The position numbers were made by a program, and so were the translations under genes. A stretch of DNA of 64,000 nt from Fimbriiglobus sp043785105 (GTDB lineage Bacteria; Planctomycetota; Planctomycetia; Gemmatales; Gemmataceae). This document shows positions 30,587 to 39,496 of the stretch, piece by piece. The first letter of the stretch is position 1. Each line of letters begins with the position of its first letter. The stretch covers positions 1 to 64,000 of the forward strand of contig JAYVXO010000216.1 of the NCBI GenBank assembly GCA_043785105.1, given 5' to 3'. The notes below the pieces were generated by a model. That model searched no databases. It was given only the letters and a program-made list of their open reading frames with translations, and was not told the origin of the DNA.

Positions 30587-30830
30587 TGTCGTCTTCTTTC
30601 CGTGTTGCTATTGGATGAGGTTGGTTGGGGCTTTGCGGAGCTTGTAACAACTGCTCCGTCACCATGTCCGGCTTCTGTAATCCGGAAAATCTGCGTACTC
30701 CGGTTCCCTGCATCCGTCCGGGCCGGAAAGCCGAACCGTTTCGTCACGCGGGGGTGGACCAAACGAAGTCGTCGGGGCAAAGTTTACAAAAGAGACATTC
30801 ATGTGGCCTGGAATCCCGGAGGTTCCGGTG

Positions 30831-31565
30831 ATGACAACCCGAATTGGTTCGATGCAAACCCTACCCTTCCCCCATCACCGCGTCGTTCGCTGTGTGGCAG
30901 TTCTGCTGTTGGCTACGAGCTTCGCCACGGTCGGTTGCAAGTGGCTGGGCGGCGGTAGCGGTGGCGGGAACAGTGATTCCCCGCGCAACGGCGATCCGCT
31001 GTTGGGTAACCGTATCCCACCACAAGATGTGCCGGTGCCGGAACGGGGTGGCTACGCCCGCGATCGCAAAGACCCACTGCTCACTTCCCCCGCCGGCCGT
31101 GACAAAGGCAAGTCGAGCGATCGTGCGGGCAGCAAAGGCGATTCCAACGACCTCTCCGCACTACCACCCCGAGCGTCGGGCAAAGAACCGTATCGCCCCA
31201 CTCTGGAAACGACACCAGCGGCGCTGGCCGGTGGCTTGATCCCGGACAAAGAGTTGTCGATGGATCGTCGCACGCCCACAACAGCAACGGGTGGCACCGG
31301 GCCTGTGCCGCTCACGGCGTCGATCCCAGGGTCCACGAAACCGAGCGGCTTCGGGGGCGGGTTTGATGACGCGACGAAGTACCTGAAGTCCACCGGCGCG
31401 AAGTGGGACGGCCCGTTCAAGGAAGGCGAGCAATACGTGGTCCGCGTCTCGGTGCCAATTTCCGAAGGTCAACCGGCCCCGGTGCGCCGCTACGAAGGCA
31501 CGGGGGCCACGCCCGCCGCCGCAATTCAACAAGCCGTCGAGCAAATCCGCACCGACCGGAAGTGA
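30831..31565 (+). CDS. Putative lipoprotein, function unknown
   Basis: About 244 residues. A basic start, a hydrophobic stretch (VVRCVAVLLLATSFATV) and a Cys in ATVGC suggest a type II signal peptide, although Thr at -3 is not ideal. The middle is Gly/Ser/Pro-rich and disordered-looking; a C-terminal 60 residues (YVVRVSVPISEGQPAPVRRYEG...AVEQI) look folded. ATG at 30831 has GGAGG 8 nt upstream, which favours it over 30801. No family recognised. Divergent from the dehydrogenase gene. Confidence 0.7.
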   Translation: MTTRIGSMQTLPFPHHRVVRCVAVLLLATSFATVGCKWLGGGSGGGNSDSPRNGDPLLGNRIPPQDVPVPERGGYARDRKDPLLTSPAGRDKGKSSDRAGSKGDSNDLSALPPRASGKEPYRPTLETTPAALAGGLIPDKELSMDRRTPTTATGGTGPVPLTASIPGSTKPSGFGGGFDDATKYLKSTGAKWDGPFKEGEQYVVRVSVPISEGQPAPVRRYEGTGATPAAAIQQAVEQIRTDRK

Positions 31566-31638
31566 TGAGTCAGGCACGCTTTACAAAAGTTGCTGTGAAG
31601 TTGGTTTCGGTTTGGTGGCCCCGATAGGGGTCATGGCG

Positions 31639-31816
31639 TGTAGCCACGGGTGGAGCGCGTCGCGCAACCCGTGGAACCGTTGACCCCAATACTCGACTGC
31701 CCTGGAGGGGCAGAGGGATTCCTTTGCCCCTCCAGGGCGAGTGACAATGGGCTGTCACAGTCCACGGGTTGCGCTTCGCTTCACCCGTGGCTACAACCCG
31801 GTACCCCTTCAGGGCA
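31639..31816. repeat. Composite nested-palindrome repeat, type B
   Basis: It occupies the 302-nt gap between convergent genes at 31565 and 31868. Same order as 9127-9305: GTAGCCACGGGTGGAGCG...CAACCCGTGG (about 31639-31674), a central palindrome GCCCTGGAGGGGC...GCCCCTCCAGGGC (about 31699-31739), the GTAGCCACGGG module reversed (about 31761-31795) and half of the CCCTTCAGGGCAC module (to 31816). The interior GATTCCT(T/C)TGCCCCT(C/T)CAGGG is shared almost exactly with 9230-9244. Confidence 0.75.
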
Positions 31817-31867
31817 CAAATCAAAAAATCGCCTTACAGCTACGACACGTAGCCGGAAGTGATCGTG

Positions 31868-33223
31868 TTACTTTTTTGAGGCAAGTATCTTCACATCGGT
31901 GTCGCTTAATTCCGTATGAAACACCGCGAATTCATCGAAGGCACACTCCGCCGTGCCAGTCGAAACCACGCCGAGTTTCACTTTTGACCACGAGCCGTGC
32001 TTGGACCGAACGGGGTCGAACACCGGCTGGACGACTTTGCCGTTCACGTAGAACTTGTGCGACATCTCTTCGCCACGTGTGAGTGCAAAGTGAAACCATT
32101 CGGCCCGGTCAGGTCGAGCCACGATGAACATGTTGGCGGCCCCGTCCGCGTTCGACAGCGACACGAGCAGTTTCTCGCCGAGAACACGAATTGTGATTTC
32201 ACCACCCTTCAAAATTTTCACGTCGTTGCCAGAAGTTCGCACCCACCCGGCGACGCTGTACGTGGCGTAATCGCGTTGCTCCGGCTCTTGATTCATCGTG
32301 AAGCGGAACGCTTCGGTAAAGGATGACAAATCCACAGCCGCCTGCTGCGGCGTGAGGGTGATGTTCAGTCCCTTGCCGGTCGGGCTGTCAATCGGGGTGG
32401 CGTTGGCGTGAACAAACACCGCCCGTTTTGTGATCGCTTCCAGAGTGGATTCGTCGCCCACGGTGTCGAACGGCAGATACAGCGCGGGCGTCGGCACGCC
32501 GCTGTCCGGGTGAAGCAAGTCAGGCACCGTGGTCGCCGCGCCGGGCGCGGGGGGTTTGGCTCGGAGGGCTTTTGCACTTTGAAGTACCGCCGGGTCTGTG
32601 ACAGTCAGGGATTCCAGGAAGCGTTTGACACGGGGGTCACTCGCTGTGAAATCCTTCCCGGCAGCGAGAAGCAAGTAGTGCCGATCGCCGACCAATACCG
32701 CACGACCAACAACGTTGCCGAGCTTGGGGATCGTGTACGTTCGTTGAAGTGCCGGGTAATCGCCGAATTGAAACGATTCTTCGGTGGCGAATTTCAGGCC
32801 GGTTGATTGTTGCTCGAACGGTCCGAACACGTCGCGCAACTGTGTCTCATGGGGTTTTCCCGTCGCGTCATTTTCATACTTCATAGCGGCGATGCCGAAG
32901 CTCTCGAAGGGTTGTTCGCGTCGGGTGGCATATTGCTGCGGAAATCCGTTGAAGCCGGTGCAGATGACGACTTCAAACTCAATGTCCGGCAACTCAATTT
33001 TGCAGCCGTAGCCGTCGGGTTCAAAAAATTGCCAGTCGTCTTCATCGGGGAACTGTGGGAACTCCAACATCACGTTGTGATCGAAGGCGCCGACGTGCCA
33101 GAAGCCGGTGAGGACGAGGCCGACCGTCGTGACGGTCACAAGCCACACGAGGCTGAGTCCGACACGCCAGCGGGGGAACGTGACGTGTTTGGCTTGCGGG
33201 TCGCTACTCACGGCGTGTCTCAC
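31868..33223 (-). CDS. Membrane-anchored protein with C-terminal LamG-like domain
   Basis: 451 residues. One N-terminal transmembrane helix (about 21-43, VGLSLVWLVTVTTVGLVLTGF) follows a short cytosolic end. The middle (60-215) is unrecognised. Residues 245-450 match a concanavalin/LamG-like beta sandwich (LYLPFDTVGDESTLEAIT, YSVAGWVRTSG, EWFHFALTRGEEMSHKFYVNGK, CAFDEFAVF), common in planctomycete surface proteins that bind glycans. Its start overlaps the stop of the STAS gene by 4 nt, so the two are translationally coupled. Confidence 0.75.
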   Translation of the reverse strand: MRHAVSSDPQAKHVTFPRWRVGLSLVWLVTVTTVGLVLTGFWHVGAFDHNVMLEFPQFPDEDDWQFFEPDGYGCKIELPDIEFEVVICTGFNGFPQQYATRREQPFESFGIAAMKYENDATGKPHETQLRDVFGPFEQQSTGLKFATEESFQFGDYPALQRTYTIPKLGNVVGRAVLVGDRHYLLLAAGKDFTASDPRVKRFLESLTVTDPAVLQSAKALRAKPPAPGAATTVPDLLHPDSGVPTPALYLPFDTVGDESTLEAITKRAVFVHANATPIDSPTGKGLNITLTPQQAAVDLSSFTEAFRFTMNQEPEQRDYATYSVAGWVRTSGNDVKILKGGEITIRVLGEKLLVSLSNADGAANMFIVARPDRAEWFHFALTRGEEMSHKFYVNGKVVQPVFDPVRSKHGSWSKVKLGVVSTGTAECAFDEFAVFHTELSDTDVKILASKK

Positions 33224-33606
33224 TTGTTGGCTTCGGACACGGCACGGGCTTCGGTGGCGCGCACGTCGAACAGTCGGCTACCGCCCATCACGTCAAAGCT
33301 TTCGCGGATCAGGGGCGGGAAATTGCACAGCACCAACTTGGCGTGCTTGGCAGCCACTTCATTGCGCATTTCTAACAACATGACGAAGAAGATCGACGGC
33401 AGCCACTCCAGCAACCCGAAGTTGACGACGAGAGTTTCGCCCGCGTCCAGTTTGCCAAGTGCGGCGGTGCGGACCTCTTGGTAGAGTTCGCAATCGCTGA
33501 TCGGCGTCGTGTCGTACAACACTGCCCGAAGGTCCGGGCGGGCGAACCGGACCACCCACGTCCGCGAATTGGGACGGTCACACACGATGTTCACACCAGG
33601 TTCCAT
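33220..33606 (-). CDS. STAS domain protein, anti-sigma factor antagonist-like
   Basis: 128 residues matching the STAS fold length and pattern (TWVVRFARPDLRAVL, GETLVVNFGLLEWLPSIFFVMLLEMRNEV, AKLVLCNFPPLIRESFDVM). The Ser in EWLPSIFF sits where SpoIIAA-type proteins are phosphorylated, so partner switching with an anti-sigma kinase is possible. The usual Asp before this Ser region is not evident. It overlaps the LamG-domain gene by 4 nt; no anti-sigma factor gene lies near. Confidence 0.72.
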   Translation of the reverse strand: MEPGVNIVCDRPNSRTWVVRFARPDLRAVLYDTTPISDCELYQEVRTAALGKLDAGETLVVNFGLLEWLPSIFFVMLLEMRNEVAAKHAKLVLCNFPPLIRESFDVMGGSRLFDVRATEARAVSEANK

Positions 33607-33654
33607 AGGGCCTCGCCTCGTTCAAATCCGAATCCTGAACTCGCGATCCCGATT

Positions 33655-34398
33655 TTATCGCGCCGTCAAACGAAGGGGAAACATTGGGCCAGGACCGAAG
33701 GGGTTGATGAGCAAGCCATTGACCCCTTGTTCGGGCAGAATCTCGATGAGCTGCTCGCCCGTGGTGAACACTTGCCGCACGTCGTTGCGCATCGCGTCCG
33801 GTAACCGGGTCAACAGGTCGCGGGCACAATCGGCTGCCGTCAACACGACCGCCGGGTTCATGAGGCCACCCTGCTCCGGTAGTGTGAGAACCGAGTTGTT
33901 CGCAAACAAGAACGCCGAAAATTGCCGATAGCCTGCCAGGGCATTCAGGTCCACCGGGCGGCCAGAAGCCCACGCACGCACGTCCGCTTCAAACCGAATC
34001 GCGGCAACCCACGCCTGAAGTACCGCGAAGGTTTCACGCGGGAACGTCCAGGTGAATTCCGCAGGTGAAACCGGGTTCACGCGAATGAATTGCCAATCCG
34101 AATGCAGGTTTTCAAACAGGTCAACCCCGGCGTTGTTGATCGCAAATGCGCCCAGATTCGACCCGGCGATCTTGGCCCGGTGCGCCGCGTCGTCGTCCGT
34201 GAACAACCACAATTCGCCCGGCGGGAAGTCGGCAACGTGGCCGTACATCACCACTTGGTCGAACGCAGTTCGCCCGTAATGCTCCTTCAACACCGGCACC
34301 GGCGCCAGCCACTGGTCATAACTGACAAGGGCGCGAAACACGTCGTCCGCGTCCAGTTGGTTCTGCGCAAACGCGACAAGTTGACGACACGGATTCAC
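33655..34398 (-). CDS. Unrecognised protein, possibly SseB-like
   Basis: 247 residues, soluble, no signal peptide. The stretch GELWLFTDDDAAHRA and the ending GLLINPFGPGPMFPLRL recall SseB N-terminal domain proteins, but the match is weak. The frame begins at a GTG (34398). It lies 48 nt upstream of the STAS gene on the same strand and may be in its operon. Function unknown. Confidence 0.6.
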   Translation of the reverse strand: MNPCRQLVAFAQNQLDADDVFRALVSYDQWLAPVPVLKEHYGRTAFDQVVMYGHVADFPPGELWLFTDDDAAHRAKIAGSNLGAFAINNAGVDLFENLHSDWQFIRVNPVSPAEFTWTFPRETFAVLQAWVAAIRFEADVRAWASGRPVDLNALAGYRQFSAFLFANNSVLTLPEQGGLMNPAVVLTAADCARDLLTRLPDAMRNDVRQVFTTGEQLIEILPEQGVNGLLINPFGPGPMFPLRLTAR

Positions 34399-34537
34399 AG
34401 GCGACTCACACGGAAGGAAACGATGAACAAGCTCAAATTTATCAACCGTATCAGTTTACCATGTTGCAGCTTAACAGTTCGTAGCGAAGGACGAGTTTGA
34501 CACGCTCCGAATTTGAAAGGACAGCGGTCAAACAGGT

Positions 34538-37333
34538 TTACGCTTCAACCCGGACGGCGCAGAACTTGAACTCGGGGATTTTCCCGTAGGGGTCCAAGGC
34601 GTCGTTGGTGAGGACGTTGGCGGCGGCTTCGCGGAAGTGGAACGGGATGAATACGCTGCCCGGTTGAATCCCGCGATTCGCCTTCGTTGGCAACCGAATC
34701 GCGCCGCGTTTGGATTTCACCGTCACCTCTTGCCCGTCGGTCACGCCGAGTTTCGCCAAGTCGTCCGCGTGCATTTCCACGAACGGCGTGGGGCTGAGGG
34801 CGTCCAGTGCGTAGCTGCGCCGGGTCATGGTGCCGGTATGCCAGTGTTCGAGAACACGACCCGTGTTCAGCACGAACGGGTAGTCGGGGTCGGGCATCTC
34901 GGCGGCTTCGGCGAACTCCGCCGGGACAAATTTCGCCCGCCCGCTCTCCGTCGGGAACGAATCGCCAAAGAGTACCTTTTCGCCGATGTAATCAGTTGAA
35001 GACGATTCCGCGTCCGGCAGATACGGCCAGATCTTGCCACCACCTTGTAGGTTGGCGTAACTCAGTCCGGCGTAGCTGGGCGACAGCGTCGTGATTTCGT
35101 CGAAGACCTGTTCGGGGGACTCGTAGGGCATCGGGTAGCCAAGGCGTCCAGAAAGGTCGCACAGCACGGACCAATCGGTGCGGGCGTCGCCGGGTGGCGT
35201 GATGGCGGGGCGACCGATTTGCACGCGGCGATCGGTGTTGGTGTACGTGCCGAGTTTCTCGAAGAACGACGACGCGGGCAGAATCACGTCTGCAAACTCC
35301 GCCGTTTCGGTGAGGAAAATATCCTGCACCGCGAGGAATTCCAGACTGCTCAGGGCCTTGCGAACCTTGTTGATGTTGGGGTCCGACAGGAACGGGTTTT
35401 CGCCGAGCATCAACATCCCGCGAACGTCCCCCTTCAGCGCGGCAGCCATGATTTCGACGACCGTGAGGCCGCGTTTGGGATCGAGAGGGACGCCCCACGC
35501 CGCTTCAAACTTCTCGCGGATCGCTGGGGTTTCGACGAGTTGATAGTCTGGAAGCATCATCGGGATCAGCCCGGAATCGGACGCCCCTTGCACGTTGTTT
35601 TGCCCCCGCAACGGGTGCAACCCGGTCCCCTCGCGGCCCACGTTGCCCGTCATCAGGCACAGGGCAATCAGGCAGCGCGCGTTGTCCGTACCGTGGGTGT
35701 GCTGACTGATGCCCATGCCCCAGAACACCATCATGTTTTTGGCGCGACCGATTTCGCGGGCGATCTCACGCAGGCGTTCGGCGGGGATGCCGCACACGGG
35801 CGCAACTCGCTCGGGTGGGTACTTCGCCACCTGGGTTTTCAGCGCCGCGAAGTTCTCCGTGTGGTCGCGGATGTAGTCGTGGTTGACCAGATTTTCCGCA
35901 ACCAACACGTGCATGATCGCGTTGTAAAACGCCACGTCCGTACCGGGGCGAATCTGGCAGTACCAGTTGGCGAAGTCGGCAATTTGTGGGCGACGCGGAT
36001 CGACGACCAGCAGCTTCGTGCCGCGCTTGATGGCTTGCTTGAAGAACGTGGCGGCGACGGGGTGGTTCGACGTGGGGTTGGAGCCGGTGAGCAAAATGAA
36101 GTCGGCGTGCTTGGCGTTCGGGAACACGTCCGTGACCGCACCGCTGCCAATGCCTTCTAGCAACGCCGCCACGCTGGACGCATGGCACAACCGCGTGCAG
36201 TGATCGACGTTGTTGGTGCCCAGCGCCGCCCGCATCAGCTTCTGAAACAGGTACGCTTCCTCGTTGCTACACTTCGCCGAACCGAACCCCGCGAGGGCAC
36301 GCGAACCGTGTTGGTATTTGATCGCCAGGAACTTCGACGCAATCAAGTCGAGCGCTTCGTCCCACGACGCCTCGCGGAACGCGGGCATCACCTCGGCGTA
36401 ATCGACGCGCGCGTTCTTGCCTGGCTTCCCAGCGGTTTCGTTCGACAACGCCCCCTTCGGGTAGAATTCCGCTCGGCGAATGAGTGGTTTTGTTAGGCGT
36501 TGTTCGTGGGACGAGTAGTCCCAGCCGTATCGGCCTTTCACGCACAATCGCGCCTCATTACCGCCTCCTTCGCGGCCTTCGGCGCTGAGGATTTTGTTGT
36601 CGCGCTCACTGACGTGATAGGTGATCGCGCACCCTACCCCGCAGTACGGGCAGACGCTTTCGACGTTCTTCGTCGCGGTCGTCGGCAGCATTTGCAGCGT
36701 GATGGTTTTGTTCGTCAACGCCCCGGTCGGGCACGCGGCCACGCACTCCCCACACGACACACACGTCGAGTTGCCCATCGGTAAATCGAGATCGAACCCG
36801 ATGCGTGTGGTGTACCCTTTCCCGGTGCGACCAATCACTTCGTTGCACTGAATCTCGTCGCACGCCCGCACACAGCGATCGCACAAAATGCACGACTGGT
36901 GATCGACGGCGATGACCTTCGAGGAAAGATCGTGCGGACGGGTTTGATGTGGCGTGCTGAACTTCGTGGCGGTTTGCAACGCTACGCTGTAGCGCCGCCC
37001 CAACGCCTCCAGTTCGCAATCACCCGTGGTGCGTTCCTTCACACACGGCGACGGGTGGTCCGCCAGCAGCAGTGCCGTGAGCATCGCGCGTTGTTTTTCA
37101 ACTCTTGGCGAATCGGTGACGACCTTCATTCCCGGTTCGCAGGGCCGCACACAACTCGCCGCCAACACCCGCCCGCCGACATCCACGACGCACAGCCGAC
37201 ACACGCCCACCGGGTCCATCTTCGGCGAGTGACATAGCACCGGAATGTCCACACCCAAGCCACGCGCCGCATCCCACACCGTCGTACCTGCGGGGACCGT
37301 CGCTTCGCGGCCGTCAATGGAAAGTGTTATCAT
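34538..37333 (-). CDS. fdhA: Formate dehydrogenase, alpha subunit (Cys type)
   Basis: 931 residues. Oxidises formate to CO2 at a molybdenum or tungsten bis-MGD centre. Domain order: 2Fe-2S ferredoxin (Cys34, 45, 48, 61), a His/Cys cluster (HPSPCVKERTTGDCELE), two 4Fe-4S motifs (CILCDRCVRAC, CVSCGECVAACP), the catalytic-domain 4Fe-4S motif CPYCGVGC, then the molybdopterin domains. The active-site ligand is Cys383 in RLCHASSV rather than selenocysteine. No twin-arginine signal, so cytosolic. The N-terminal ferredoxin modules resemble NAD-linked enzymes, but no beta or gamma subunit or fdhD is adjacent. The frame extends to 37480; the ATG at 37333 fits the family start MITLSIDG. Confidence 0.93.
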   Translation of the reverse strand: MITLSIDGREATVPAGTTVWDAARGLGVDIPVLCHSPKMDPVGVCRLCVVDVGGRVLAASCVRPCEPGMKVVTDSPRVEKQRAMLTALLLADHPSPCVKERTTGDCELEALGRRYSVALQTATKFSTPHQTRPHDLSSKVIAVDHQSCILCDRCVRACDEIQCNEVIGRTGKGYTTRIGFDLDLPMGNSTCVSCGECVAACPTGALTNKTITLQMLPTTATKNVESVCPYCGVGCAITYHVSERDNKILSAEGREGGGNEARLCVKGRYGWDYSSHEQRLTKPLIRRAEFYPKGALSNETAGKPGKNARVDYAEVMPAFREASWDEALDLIASKFLAIKYQHGSRALAGFGSAKCSNEEAYLFQKLMRAALGTNNVDHCTRLCHASSVAALLEGIGSGAVTDVFPNAKHADFILLTGSNPTSNHPVAATFFKQAIKRGTKLLVVDPRRPQIADFANWYCQIRPGTDVAFYNAIMHVLVAENLVNHDYIRDHTENFAALKTQVAKYPPERVAPVCGIPAERLREIAREIGRAKNMMVFWGMGISQHTHGTDNARCLIALCLMTGNVGREGTGLHPLRGQNNVQGASDSGLIPMMLPDYQLVETPAIREKFEAAWGVPLDPKRGLTVVEIMAAALKGDVRGMLMLGENPFLSDPNINKVRKALSSLEFLAVQDIFLTETAEFADVILPASSFFEKLGTYTNTDRRVQIGRPAITPPGDARTDWSVLCDLSGRLGYPMPYESPEQVFDEITTLSPSYAGLSYANLQGGGKIWPYLPDAESSSTDYIGEKVLFGDSFPTESGRAKFVPAEFAEAAEMPDPDYPFVLNTGRVLEHWHTGTMTRRSYALDALSPTPFVEMHADDLAKLGVTDGQEVTVKSKRGAIRLPTKANRGIQPGSVFIPFHFREAAANVLTNDALDPYGKIPEFKFCAVRVEA

Positions 37334-37439
37334 GCCGTCGGTCCAACTAGTCGGGGAGTTTGATGATGAAATCGTAGCAGATGCTGCGAGATGAGCCAAA
37401 AGGTGTTCAACTTGATTGTTCGAGTGTAAACAAGAATGA

Positions 37440-37527
37440 TTCACCACAGAGGGCTCGGAGAGCCACAGAGAAAGAATCAAAACGTGTTTTGGATTTCTCC
37501 GTGGCTCTCCGTGTTCTCTGTGGTGAA
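37440..37527. repeat. 34-bp imperfect snap-back hairpin
   Basis: Arms 37440-37473 and 37494-37527 pair at 30 of 34 positions around a 20-nt loop. The arms repeat CACAGAG-like units, a low-complexity hairpin type I have seen widely in planctomycete genomes. It lies in the 317-nt divergent gap between fdhA and the ECF sigma gene (37334-37650), which otherwise shows no clear element. Confidence 0.7.
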
Positions 37528-37650
37528 ATGCTTTTCTTCATCTTCATGAGTAGCCAGTTGCGTTGCAGCAAAACAGCACAGAAAAATACTTGGCCGCTTC
37601 GTCCCACCGGCGCACACTACTTGGTGGGAACCAAAAGCACGAGGCAAGAC

Positions 37651-39495
37651 ATGCTCCCTCGGTTATTGCGGCAATTGACCCGGCCGACCGCACCGGATGC
37701 GGAGTTGTTGCACCTGTTCTTGGCGTGCCGTGATGAAGCTGCGTTCGGTGAAATCGTGCGGCGGCATGGGCCGGTTGTGCATCGGGTGTGTCGGCGATTG
37801 GTGGATGCGTCTTTGGCGGATGATGCGTTTCAAGCGACGTTCTTGATTCTGGCGACTCGGGCGAACACGGTGCAACGCGCGGACTCGCTGGGGTCGTGGC
37901 TCGTCGGCGTGGCGGGGCGAGTAGCGCGACAAATGCGCAAAGTCAATCAGCGCCGTCAGCACCACGAACAAACGGCGGCGAGCCAAATGAACGCAACGGC
38001 GAATGCCGATCGTCAGCCGGAGTTGGCGGAACTCAGCCGCATTTTGGACGAAGAGTTAACGCAACTGCCGGACCATTTGCGCGCGCCGGTCGTCGCTTGC
38101 TGGCTGCACGGTTGCACGCAAGGCGAAGCGGCGCGGGAACTCGGCAGCAGCGTCCGGACGGTTCGCCGTCGGCTGGAGCAAGCGAAACAACGGCTGCAAG
38201 TTCGCCTGCAACGGCGCGGGGTGGTGCCGATCATCGCCACGTCGCTCATCAGTGGTGCCGGAGTTGGTACGGCAAGTGTGCCAACGGAGTTGGTGACGAA
38301 GACCGTGAGCTTTGTGTTCGATTTCCTCGCCGGCGGGCTAGCCACGACGCTCCCCGCCGCCCTCATTGCCCAAGGAGTCATGATGACCCTGTTAACGCGA
38401 AAAATCCCCGCCCTGCTCGTCGGCCTCGCCGTCGGCGTCACCGCCATCGGCGTCGGCGTGGGGCAGGACACCGGGACCAAGCCGACAGGCTTGCCGGAGC
38501 CAACACCGAAGGTTGCACCGTTAGAGCTTCCACATCCCACGAACGAGATCCCGCGACCAACACCGATCTCGATGCCAAAGCCAAAAGCGGAAAAGCCGAA
38601 CTCGGAGGTGCAGTACGTCTCTGCGAAAGGGAACACTTTTCGCGTCATTGCAAATGATAAACTTTGGGTACGAGTAATCGCTGCTGAAGCGGAATACCAC
38701 TGGAATGCCGCGATTGAAACGTGGGATCGAAAGCCGATCGAAGTCAAGAAGCCGATTGAGATCGTGTTTATCCAGAATGAAGGTGGTAACCCAGGCGGCG
38801 TAAAAGCCAGTTTCGGCGATAGCGAAATCGGTCTGAAGGTCGAGTTGAAAGGTCAACTCGATCATATCTTGAGAATCCGATTACCGCATGAGATTTTACG
38901 ATGTTTCCTTGTCTGCAAGTTCAAAACGCAGCTTCCAATGTGGGTCGATCGCGGGGTTCCGACAACGCAAGATCATGAAGTAGTTCAGATCATGTATGAC
39001 CAGAAGTGTCGAGAGTTGCTAAATGAGGGTAAGGCACTACGACTGAGTGTGTTGCTAGCGATGTTGGAACAGCTAGAAAAACCGAACAACATGAACGCCG
39101 GACATGCACAGGGGCACTCCCTTGCTCGGTTCTTGTTGACACGCAAGCCGCTTACGATTCCTGAACCAGATAAATCGAATACGCTTGACATCTACAAAGT
39201 TGGGCTGTTGCGATTTATCGAGAAAGGTACAGCGAAGGGCTGGAATGAAGCGTCTCGGGAAGTGTATGGTTACCAAACCGTAGAGGATCTTGAAGCAGCA
39301 TGGATCGCTTGGGTTCGCAAGCCATCATCAATGCTAGAACACGCTAATGCCGATGGCAGGCAGGAATCTAGACTTCCTGAGCTAGACACGATTCCACCCA
39401 CGAGTGTGCCGATCAGTAAGGCTTCAAAACCGGCTAACCCGAACCAATCCATTCCAGCACTACCAACTGTGATACCTTCACCCCCACACCCTTAA
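37651..39495 (+). CDS. ECF sigma factor fused to membrane anchor and degenerate gluzincin-like domain
   Basis: 614 residues. The sigma2 domain (about 15-90, CRDEAAFGEIVRRHGPVVHRVCRRLV, DDAFQATFLILA) and sigma4 (about 130-190, QLPDHLRAPVVACWLHGCTQGEAAREL) form an ECF sigma factor of the large planctomycete group. Hydrophobic segments near 195-215, 222-245 and 252-272 follow, then a Pro-rich linker. Residues about 320-565 resemble planctomycete peptidase-MA-like domains, but the zinc motif is LPHEILR (412-417) instead of HExxH, and the later Glu is replaced in WVDRGV (431-436); a pseudoenzyme is likely. The frame opens at 37381; ATG 37651 has GAGG 6 nt upstream. The exported domain may sense a signal that frees the sigma part. 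Confidence 0.85.
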   Translation: MLPRLLRQLTRPTAPDAELLHLFLACRDEAAFGEIVRRHGPVVHRVCRRLVDASLADDAFQATFLILATRANTVQRADSLGSWLVGVAGRVARQMRKVNQRRQHHEQTAASQMNATANADRQPELAELSRILDEELTQLPDHLRAPVVACWLHGCTQGEAARELGSSVRTVRRRLEQAKQRLQVRLQRRGVVPIIATSLISGAGVGTASVPTELVTKTVSFVFDFLAGGLATTLPAALIAQGVMMTLLTRKIPALLVGLAVGVTAIGVGVGQDTGTKPTGLPEPTPKVAPLELPHPTNEIPRPTPISMPKPKAEKPNSEVQYVSAKGNTFRVIANDKLWVRVIAAEAEYHWNAAIETWDRKPIEVKKPIEIVFIQNEGGNPGGVKASFGDSEIGLKVELKGQLDHILRIRLPHEILRCFLVCKFKTQLPMWVDRGVPTTQDHEVVQIMYDQKCRELLNEGKALRLSVLLAMLEQLEKPNNMNAGHAQGHSLARFLLTRKPLTIPEPDKSNTLDIYKVGLLRFIEKGTAKGWNEASREVYGYQTVEDLEAAWIAWVRKPSSMLEHANADGRQESRLPELDTIPPTSVPISKASKPANPNQSIPALPTVIPSPPHP

Positions 39496-39496
39496 C

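Noticed and set aside
36182..36187. Possible selenocysteine in formate dehydrogenase
   Set aside because: The codon at the active site is TGC (Cys383), not TGA.
37381..37650. N-terminal extension of the ECF sigma gene upstream of 37651
   Set aside because: The extension is translated hairpin repeat; the start at 37651 has a ribosome site and the normal sigma N-terminus.
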